NCBI GenBank assembly: GCA_016713135.1
Contig: JADJPR010000002.1
Coordinates: forward strand, 248,001 to 312,000
Origin: Rhodanobacteraceae bacterium
GTDB taxonomy: Bacteria; Pseudomonadota; Gammaproteobacteria; Xanthomonadales; SZUA-5
Direction: 5' to 3'
DNA length: 64,000 nt
A program made the position numbers and the translations under genes. Below the pieces are notes generated by a model, which saw only the letters and a list, made by a program, of their open reading frames with translations, was not told where the DNA came from and searched no databases. Below, in pieces: positions 59,520-64,000 of this stretch (the first letter of the stretch is position 1; each line of letters opens with the position of its first letter).

Positions 59520-60719
59520 ATGCCCGCTGATTTCCTGTCCTTCCTTGCTGCTGGCCTGAGCGGTTCGCAGTGGTGGCTGGTCGCCACCTGGTTCGTCTGC
59601 GTGACCCAGTTGACGATCTTCGCGGTGACGCTGTACCTGCATCGCAGCCAGGCGCATCGCGGCGTCGAGTTCCATCCGGTGGTCGCGCACCTGTTCCGCT
59701 TCTGGGCCTGGCTGACCACGGCGATGGTGACCAAGGAGTGGGTGGCGATCCACCGCAAGCACCACGCCAAATGCGAGACCGAGGAGGATCCGCACAGCCC
59801 GCAGATCCACGGCATCGCCAAGGTGCTGTTCCACGGGGTGGTGCTGTACCAGCAGGCGCGGCGGGACCGCGCGCTGGTCGAGCAGTACGGCAGCGGCACG
59901 CCGGACGACTGGATCGAGCGCAAGGTCTATGCCAAGGCGCCGCCGCTCGGCCCTGTGCTGATGCTCGCCATCGACTTCGCGCTGTTCGGCGTGATCGGCA
60001 TCGCGATCTGGGCGATCCAGATGCTGTGGATCCCGGTGCTCGCTGCGGGCGTGGTCAATGGCCTCGGCCACTGGTGGTGTTACCGCAATTTCGAGACCAC
60101 AGACAGCTCCACCAACCTCACGCCATGGGCCTTTTTCATCGGCGGCGAGGAGTTGCACAACAACCACCACGCCTACCCGAGTTCATCGAAGTTCGCGCTG
60201 CGCAACTACGAGTTCGACATCGGCTGGCTGGCGATCCGCATCCTGTCGGCGCTTGGCCTGGCGAAAGTCACCCGGGTGGCGCCGAGCCTGGCGATCCGCC
60301 CGAATGTGTCGATGCCCGACATGGAGACGGTCAAGGCGCTGCTGACGCACCGCTTCGGCGTGATGCGCGACTACTTCCGCGGTGTCATCGTGCCGGTGCT
60401 GCGCGAGGAAGCCGCGAACGCCGGCGACCGGATGGCGCTGCTGCGCGGCCGCCTGCGCCGCGCACTGGCGAACAACGGCCGTTGGCTGGACGAGGCCTCG
60501 CGCGAGCGCATGAGCGCCTGGGTGCGCGAGCGCCCGCTGGTCGCCACCGTGATGGACTACCAGCGCCGCCTGGCCGAAACCCTGGAACGCTCCGGCCGCA
60601 ACGGCGAAGCCCTGCGCGAGGCCATCCGTGCCTGGTGCGAAGACGCCGAGCGCTCCGGCGTGGCCGCGCTGCAGCAGTTCGCGCAGAGGCTGAAGGGGTA
60701 TCAGTTGGTGGCGGATTGA
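59520..60719 (+). CDS. Membrane fatty acid (acyl) desaturase
   Basis: The 399-residue protein introduces double bonds into acyl chains with a di-iron centre. The three His boxes are HRSQAHR (41-47), HRKHH (78-82) and HNNHH (213-217), and there are four hydrophobic helices. After residue 260 there is a helical, Arg-rich extension of about 140 residues, seen in a subgroup of bacterial DesA/DesB-like enzymes. It likely tunes membrane fluidity. The ATG was chosen by family start; no strong ribosome site is seen. Confidence 0.9.
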   Translation: MPADFLSFLAAGLSGSQWWLVATWFVCVTQLTIFAVTLYLHRSQAHRGVEFHPVVAHLFRFWAWLTTAMVTKEWVAIHRKHHAKCETEEDPHSPQIHGIAKVLFHGVVLYQQARRDRALVEQYGSGTPDDWIERKVYAKAPPLGPVLMLAIDFALFGVIGIAIWAIQMLWIPVLAAGVVNGLGHWWCYRNFETTDSSTNLTPWAFFIGGEELHNNHHAYPSSSKFALRNYEFDIGWLAIRILSALGLAKVTRVAPSLAIRPNVSMPDMETVKALLTHRFGVMRDYFRGVIVPVLREEAANAGDRMALLRGRLRRALANNGRWLDEASRERMSAWVRERPLVATVMDYQRRLAETLERSGRNGEALREAIRAWCEDAERSGVAALQQFAQRLKGYQLVAD

Positions 60720-60817
60720 GGCGTGCTGAAGCTCGGTAGGAACTGACAGGCGCTCTGGTTGCCCAATTCCATCCCGGTCTGGCTGTCGAAACGGCTCGAC
60801 GCCGACACGCCTGCGCT

Positions 60818-61780
60818 TCAAGGTCCTCGCGGGAGCCTGGCGTTCACTGCCGCGATATACCGCTGCATCAACTCGAACTGGTAGCCCGACAGATCCCAAT
60901 GCTGGATCCGGGTCATCACATCCAGACCTAAAGGGCAGTTGCCGGTGTCATAACACCGCGACAGAACCTCGAAATCATTGGGGCCGCAGTACCGCCCTGC
61001 TTGGCAGCTCACCCACTCCGCGGCACTACTCCGGATCGTGCGAATCTCCTTCTGCCTGAATGACCGCATCGATTGTGGAAACACCATCGCTTCAATCTCG
61101 CGGGCTATTGGCCCACCGCCACGACCCAAAGCACTCATGGCCATCTGAATCACCCATGGATCATCCGCTTGCGTATAGGCATTGACTATTTCCGCCTCAC
61201 TCATCCCCTCAAAAAGCAATGCGGCCTGAGCCATATGATCGCCCGCCCTTGCCGCATCTTTCAGGCGCTGCTCATATTCACTCATCAGTTCTCTGCGATC
61301 ACCGGCGACATAAGGCAGATCGCAGTAAGCGGTCATCAAGGCGAGCGCCTTTTCGGCTGCAGCGCGCTGCGCTCCTTCTGTTTTTAGTCGAGCGAGTCCA
61401 TGCCGCGGGTGAAAGGCGTCATCAGCGTTCAAGAAACTGCTGCAGCGCATGTCCAGCACCCTCAACGCAAACATGGCTTCAAGATCCCCTGCGTTGGCTC
61501 TGCGCATCATTTCGGCATCGGTGCTGCGCGCATTCGTGGCGCGATTCAGCAGGTCCAACGCGGACCTCGCCGATTGCCGCGGGATGCTGGATGATTCCGG
61601 CGGTGAGCGATTGGCTAAGTCTGCCTCTGACTCGGATTTGGAATCCTCCGCCAGCGACAGGTTCGCGGGCGCCGGCGGCAAGACCGGCGTTTCATTCTGC
61701 GCACGCATTGAGTAAATCAAGGAAGCGGCAACCAGAAGGATGATCGCCGCCCCCATCGCCATGCGAACGTGTTTGTTCAT
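60818..61780 (-). CDS. Membrane-anchored protein, unknown function
   Basis: The 320-residue product has one N-terminal transmembrane helix (about 7-23) with a positive N-terminus, a Pro/Ser-rich linker to about 65, and a helical soluble domain with four to six Cys (DMRCSSF, MTAYCDLPYV, WVSCQAGRYCG, LSRCYDTGNCPLG). The helix pattern (ANAGDLEAMFALRVL, ARAGDHMAQAALLFEG) is Sel1/TPR-like. No enzyme motif is seen. GC content is below that of neighbours, about 57% in sampled lines. It follows a broken small gene by seven bases on the same strand. Confidence 0.7.
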   Translation of the reverse strand: MNKHVRMAMGAAIILLVAASLIYSMRAQNETPVLPPAPANLSLAEDSKSESEADLANRSPPESSSIPRQSARSALDLLNRATNARSTDAEMMRRANAGDLEAMFALRVLDMRCSSFLNADDAFHPRHGLARLKTEGAQRAAAEKALALMTAYCDLPYVAGDRRELMSEYEQRLKDAARAGDHMAQAALLFEGMSEAEIVNAYTQADDPWVIQMAMSALGRGGGPIAREIEAMVFPQSMRSFRQKEIRTIRSSAAEWVSCQAGRYCGPNDFEVLSRCYDTGNCPLGLDVMTRIQHWDLSGYQFELMQRYIAAVNARLPRGP

Positions 61781-61787
61781 GGAGACT

Positions 61788-62251
61788 CTATGGCGCACAG
61801 TCGGGAGCCGAGCGTTCACTGAATCCAATCGCATCATGTAATCCCGCACCAGTCCGCACATAAGTTCCGGAAGAGTTATCGGTGAAATAAACGTCAAAGT
61901 CTGACCCAGATTTTGCGCGTCTACATATGCCTGTCTCAGTCGCCCTGCGATGTCGTTCCCATAGGTGTCTCCCAGATATGACCGATATCAATTCCATACC
62001 GCCGCTTCTCGACCCTGAACGTCCCCGTCGCAAATGACCATCAAGAACCGCGGCGCAGCCATGTGCGAGATCTCATCCATCTGCACTGGCAATTCAGCCA
62101 ACGCTGCGGGAAACCAGTTCGAGCACCCGCTGCTGCAAATGGCCGAGCCAATCTGGACACCTACCACCTCCACCGCCGGAAGCGTCGTTTGAGCGGAAGT
62201 CCAGGCCATCGGAGACAACAACAGAACAACAAAAGCAGCCGTACGAAGCAT
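61788..62251 (-). pseudogene. Small secreted protein gene, apparently broken
   Basis: The first part (62251-61988) encodes a signal peptide (cut near TSAQ, about 20) and about 67 residues with two close Cys (AICSSGCSN). It stops at a TGA. Reading through that TGA gives a protein-like stretch (YRSYLGDTYGNDIAGRLRQA) and then, after a +1 shift at an A run near 61916, FDVYFTDNSSGTYVRTG to a stop at 61788. A nonsense change plus a frameshift, or sequence error, would account for it. No family is recognised. GC is low (about 43% in one 60-base line). Confidence 0.45.
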
Positions 62252-62346
62252 ATATGGGAACTCCTCGATCCGTCGCGTGAAGAAGCAGAAGATTCCTGCA
62301 AGACGGAACCCCCCAGTTCATCAATGGCAACAATCTGCACAGCAGG

Positions 62347-63618
62347 ATGAATGGGGGCGCACACACAAACAGGCATCATCCCCTGTCCTTTGCCCTGCCC
62401 GCCCCCGACGTGTCCGACGCCACCGCCCGCTACAACGCCGGTCCGCTGATCGCGATCATCGCCTCGCTGTCGATGATCGGCCCGTTCGCGATCGACACCT
62501 TCTTCCCGGCGTTTCCGGCGATCGGCAAGGAATTCGGCGCGTCGCCCTTCCAACTGCAGCAGACGCTGTCGCTGTACCTGGTGGCTTACGCCGTGATGTC
62601 GCTGTGGCACGGCGGGCTGTCCGATGCGCTCGGGCGCAAGCCGGTGATCGTGGTGTCGCTGAGCGCATTCACGCTCGCCTCGGTGGGCTGTGCGCTGGCG
62701 ACCTCGATGGACATGCTGCTGGCCTTCCGCGTACTGCAGGGCCTGTCCGCCGGCGCCGGCGTGATCGTCGGCCGCGCGATCGTGCGCGACTGCTTTGCCG
62801 GCGCGCGGGCGCAGCGGGTGATGAGCGGCGTCAGCATGCTGTTCGGCATCGCGCCGGCACTGGCGCCGATCATCGGCGGCTACCTGCTCTACTTCGGCTG
62901 GCGCGCGTCCTTCTGGTTCCTGGTGCTGTGGACGGGCGCGGTGATCGCGGCGGCCTGGCGCTGGTTGCCGGAAACTCACCCGTTGCCCGCACGCACGCCG
63001 CTGCACCCGGGCAATCTGATGCGCGGCTATTTCACGATGTTGAAGAGCCGCGACTTCGTGCTGCTGTGCTTTGCCGGCGGCTTCAATTTCGCCGCGATGT
63101 TCGTCTACATCAGCTCGGCGCCGGTGTTCGTGATGGAACTGCTCGGGATGAACGAGCGCCAGTTCGCCGCCTTCTTCGTGCCGACCATCAGCGGCATGGT
63201 GCTCGGCTCCTTCGCCAGCGGGCGGATGGCCGGCCGCGTGCGCCCGCGCAGTGCGATGTTCCTCGGCTACGCGCTGATGCTGGCCGCCAGCATCGGCAAC
63301 ATCGCCTACACCCAGTCGGTGGCCACGATCAGCTGGCCGTGGGCGGTGCTGCCCATCGGGCTGATCGCCTTCGGCGTGGCGCTGGCGCATCCGCTGCTGA
63401 CCATCGCCAGCATGGACCTGTTCCCCGAGCGCCGCGGCGGTGCCAGTTCGCTGCAGATGTTCCTCAGCCTGATCGTCAACGCCAGCGTCGCCGGCCTGCT
63501 GTCGCCGCTGCTGCAGCACAACGCCAGCCACCTCGCCCTCGGCGCTGCGGCGATGACCCTGACCGGCCTGGTGCTGACCTGGCTGGCGCGGCGGTCGATC
63601 GCGGGACATGCGGCCTGA
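62347..63618 (+). CDS. Bcr/CflA-family MFS drug transporter
   Basis: The 423-residue product has 12 predicted helices, the motif A loop GGLSDALGRKPVIV (about 89-102) and RVLQGLSAGAGVIVGRAIVRDCF in helix 4, which are typical of the Bcr/CflA group (bicyclomycin, sulfonamide efflux). An alternative GTG at 62410 would remove 21 N-terminal residues not usually present in the family. The substrate is unknown. Confidence 0.9.
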   Translation: MNGGAHTNRHHPLSFALPAPDVSDATARYNAGPLIAIIASLSMIGPFAIDTFFPAFPAIGKEFGASPFQLQQTLSLYLVAYAVMSLWHGGLSDALGRKPVIVVSLSAFTLASVGCALATSMDMLLAFRVLQGLSAGAGVIVGRAIVRDCFAGARAQRVMSGVSMLFGIAPALAPIIGGYLLYFGWRASFWFLVLWTGAVIAAAWRWLPETHPLPARTPLHPGNLMRGYFTMLKSRDFVLLCFAGGFNFAAMFVYISSAPVFVMELLGMNERQFAAFFVPTISGMVLGSFASGRMAGRVRPRSAMFLGYALMLAASIGNIAYTQSVATISWPWAVLPIGLIAFGVALAHPLLTIASMDLFPERRGGASSLQMFLSLIVNASVAGLLSPLLQHNASHLALGAAAMTLTGLVLTWLARRSIAGHAA

Positions 63619-63648
63619 GGATGCAGCGAAGCCGCAATCCGGAGACCT

Positions 63649-63847
63649 GTGGGATTCCCGGTCGCCCCTGCCGGGGCGCTCATTCGCGCATCGAACTGTT
63701 GCGTACCGGCACCTGCTTTTTTGGTCCGCAAAGGACGCAAAGAAAGCAAATGCGCCCGGTGTTGCTCAAAATCCCCATGCCCCGCATCCGGCCATGGATT
63801 TGGCTCTACTTTGCGTCCTTTGCGTCCTTTGCGGAAAAACACTTATT
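63649..63847 (+). repeat. Dispersed GCAAAGGAC element, copy 5
   Basis: Starts TGTGGGATTCCCGGTCGCCC, then TTCGCGCATCGAACTG, TTTGGTCCGCAAAGGACGC, a conserved loop (CAAAATCCCCATGCC, GATTTGGCTCTACTTTGCG) and CCTTTGCGGAAAAAC. It is followed by a REP-like palindrome GATCGCGGCTGAAGCCGCTC at 63865-63884. The convergent gap 63619-63898 contains nothing else. Confidence 0.82.
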
Positions 63848-63898
63848 CCCACCAACCGGCACAGGATCGCGGCTGAAGCCGCTCCCACTGGCGCAACC

Positions 63899-64000
63899 TC
63901 ACCCCTCCACCAGCTCCCGCAGCAGCAACCCGAACAGCACCGAGTCCTGCACTTCGCCGGCCACCACCCAGCGCTCGCGGGCAAAGCCTTCGCGCTGGAA
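63899..64000 (-). CDS. C-terminal end of a GNAT-like acetyltransferase (partial)
   Basis: The last 33 codons are in the window. They read FQREGFARERWVVAGEVQDS followed by VLFGLLLREL, matching the C-terminal strand and helix of RimJ/RimL-type acetyltransferases (GFxxEGxxR, then xDSxxFxxL). The gene continues beyond the right edge. Confidence 0.6.
   Translation of the reverse strand, partial: FQREGFARERWVVAGEVQDSVLFGLLLRELVEG

Overview
The window looks like a chromosomal segment of a high-GC gammaproteobacterium, most likely of the order Lysobacterales (Xanthomonadales). This is inferred from gene order (six tRNA genes, then tig, clpP, clpX, lon, hup; and recA, recX, alaS, csrA, tRNA-Ser), from the WrbA/DUF2069/BrkB cluster and from protein content. 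No rRNA, plasmid or phage backbone and no CRISPR array was seen. One IS200-type element with a broken transposase is present.

Layout. 1-8154: a minus-strand proteostasis block, starting at a clear sigma70-type promoter upstream of six tRNAs, then trigger factor, ClpP, ClpX, Lon and HU, two more tRNAs and the first codons of ppiD. 8200-13831: a lipoprotein, a secreted protein, a beta-propeller histidine kinase and a small membrane protein. 14000-20222: tRNA-Ser, csrA, alaS, recX, recA and pncC. 20407-22983: pirin and azoreductase, divergent from a LysR regulator. 23025-27376: a TPR-GGDEF protein, a DUF4440 protein and two L,D-transpeptidase-like proteins. 27516-34703: tamB-tamA, divergent from an HtrA/Do protease. 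35074-40145: intracellular PHA depolymerase, nucleotide-transporter-like MFS protein, AidB-like acyl-CoA dehydrogenase and a short asparaginase. 40434-46394: a secreted subtilisin, a small membrane protein and a large degenerate GGDEF/EAL response regulator. 46551-54139: DUF2069, WrbA, BrkB, TlpA-like thioredoxin, acylphosphatase, PPK2, a propeller-GGDEF sensor and tRNA-Val. 54213-64000: a Tyr/Arg/Asp-rich secreted protein, the IS200-like element, RlmKL, a hydrolase, an amidase, a desaturase, a lower-GC patch with two unrecognised genes, a Bcr/CflA transporter and the end of a GNAT-like gene.

Two features stand out. First, many intergenic gaps hold long palindromes whose two arms are built from short tandem repeats (for example TTGTTGG, TTGTGGG, GTGTTGGT, GCAAAGGAC, GAGGGCAC, GTGAAAC). 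The repeat unit differs from locus to locus, but the two arms of one locus match, sometimes down to irregular units. Several run almost flush to stop codons on both sides, as expected of bidirectional terminators or of a non-autonomous element family. Second, five otherwise normal genes (lon, alaS, the histidine kinase, htrA, phaZ) carry six single-base deletions, nearly all in short homopolymers. Because lon, alaS and htrA would be damaged at once, assembly or sequencing error is the simplest explanation; all coordinates given for these genes assume that correction.
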